A model generated the notes under the pieces. It saw only the letters and a program-made list of their open reading frames with translations, ran no database searches and was not told the origin of the DNA. A stretch of 64,000 bases of DNA from Mesorhizobium huakuii (GTDB lineage Bacteria > Pseudomonadota > Alphaproteobacteria > Rhizobiales > Rhizobiaceae): contig NZ_CP050296.1 in NCBI RefSeq assembly GCF_014189455.1, forward strand, positions 5,576,001 through 5,640,000. Direction: 5' to 3'. The position numbers and the translations under genes were made by a program. Within the stretch, counting starts at the first letter, position 1, and each line of letters begins with the position of its first letter. This document shows, piece by piece, positions 63,562 to 64,000 of this stretch.

Positions 63562-64000
63562 CGTGATTTCGGAAGGGGAGTGTTCAGCAATTGGGAGATG
63601 GCACCAAGATCGATATCCCCCATTTTCAGCGCATACTCGAGTATAAACGCATCAACTATTCTAGCGCTATTTAGTGTCTCGTTGGCGACCTCGATATGAT
63701 CATCGCTCAATCGAAAACCATGGAATCCCAGACTGGCACCGATTTCAAGCCATCGCCCAACGGCATCCGACGATACTCCAGAAATCTTGCCTCCCAGAAA
63801 CGCGATCGCACAAGCGCTTGCGCAGACATGGCCCTCTTCAACAATTGTAGGAACGCCTGCGGCTCGTATCGCTTCGCCGATACGAATACCTTCAAACAAG
63901 CTTCCGCCAGGGGAGTCGAACGAAACGATGACGTCCGGTACATCCATTTCGTCGCGAGGCGCGTTTCTGATCGCTGCGGTTAACTTCAGACCGTCTCCGT
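63558..64000 (-). CDS. ClpP/SppA-like serine protease-fold protein, 5' end cut by the window
   Basis: The frame is open across the window edge, so only the last about 147 residues are present. Visible motifs are VIVSFDSPGGSLFEGIRIGEAIRAAGVPTIVEEGHVCASACAIAFLGG, the pattern of periplasmic COG3904 proteins: the DSPGGS loop and a Ser in CASACA that would be the nucleophile. A likely continuation upstream reads GLKLTAAIRNAPRDE. The role is unknown; possibly degradation of envelope proteins. Codon use is less GC-rich than the core genes. Confidence 0.75.
   Translation of the reverse strand, partial: GDGLKLTAAIRNAPRDEMDVPDVIVSFDSPGGSLFEGIRIGEAIRAAGVPTIVEEGHVCASACAIAFLGGKISGVSSDAVGRWLEIGASLGFHGFRLSDDHIEVANETLNSARIVDAFILEYALKMGDIDLGAISQLLNTPLPKSR

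Overview
The window looks like chromosomal DNA of a Mesorhizobium-type alphaproteobacterium (Hyphomicrobiales, Phyllobacteriaceae). The evidence is high GC with strong third-position G/C bias, rhizobial family-level markers (DUF982, LdtR/LdtP, an OpgC-domain protein, the Bpt leucyltransferase), the order plsX-fabH-ihfA-merR, and palindromic mosaic intergenic elements of the kind common in rhizobia. I saw no rRNA, tRNA or CRISPR array. Most of the window is core housekeeping DNA with a few accessory patches.

Layout. 0-12.6 kb: aspS, a secreted protein, parC, an IS5-family element (about 6.05-7.20 kb) sitting inside a 31-bp arm of a palindromic intergenic element, then an AI-2E-type permease, an EamA permease, bpt, an RDD protein and sthA. 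12.6-17.0 kb: a tight four-gene minus-strand operon telA / lipoprotein with C-terminal VWA domain / xpaC / Tat-exported binding protein. 17-24 kb: an esterase, an OpgC-like acyltransferase with a heptapeptide-repeat N-terminus, a LacI regulator divergent from two tiny paralogous genes with three near-identical operators, a DUF423 protein, and an MFS/GntR divergent pair with an obvious operator. 24-35 kb: GT90 glycosyltransferase, aldo/keto reductase, ppk2, a reductase and a glyoxalase-like protein, intracellular PHB depolymerase, GST, hemB and hydroxyisobutyryl-CoA hydrolase. 35-42 kb: ldtR, ldtP, a CPA1 antiporter, glyA and small membrane or secreted proteins. 42-47 kb: nrdR-ribD-ribE-(antitoxin-like ORF)-ribH-nusB-MFS. 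47-51 kb: an OsmF/YehZYXW-type osmoprotectant ABC importer. 51-60 kb: H+-pyrophosphatase, two surface-polysaccharide genes, bamE, a cytochrome bc1 chaperone, DUF177, plsX, fabH, ihfA and merR. 60-64 kb: small proteins, including a His-rich exported peptide, a YbaK-type editing domain protein, and an AT-richer end with a serine-protease-like pair cut by the window edge.

Two loci look under-described. One is the LacI regulator with tandem micro-proteins sharing the core LFEDIYRN, where an operator lies before each small gene. The other is the TelA/VWA/XpaC/binding-protein operon.

A second theme is sequence integrity. parC, ribD, fabH and probably ihfA each show a single-base indel that breaks the expected reading frame, mostly next to short homopolymers, and a glycosyltransferase is broken by a 5-bp tandem duplication. 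Because parC, ribD and fabH are normally essential, sequencing or assembly error is the simplest explanation for the single-base cases.
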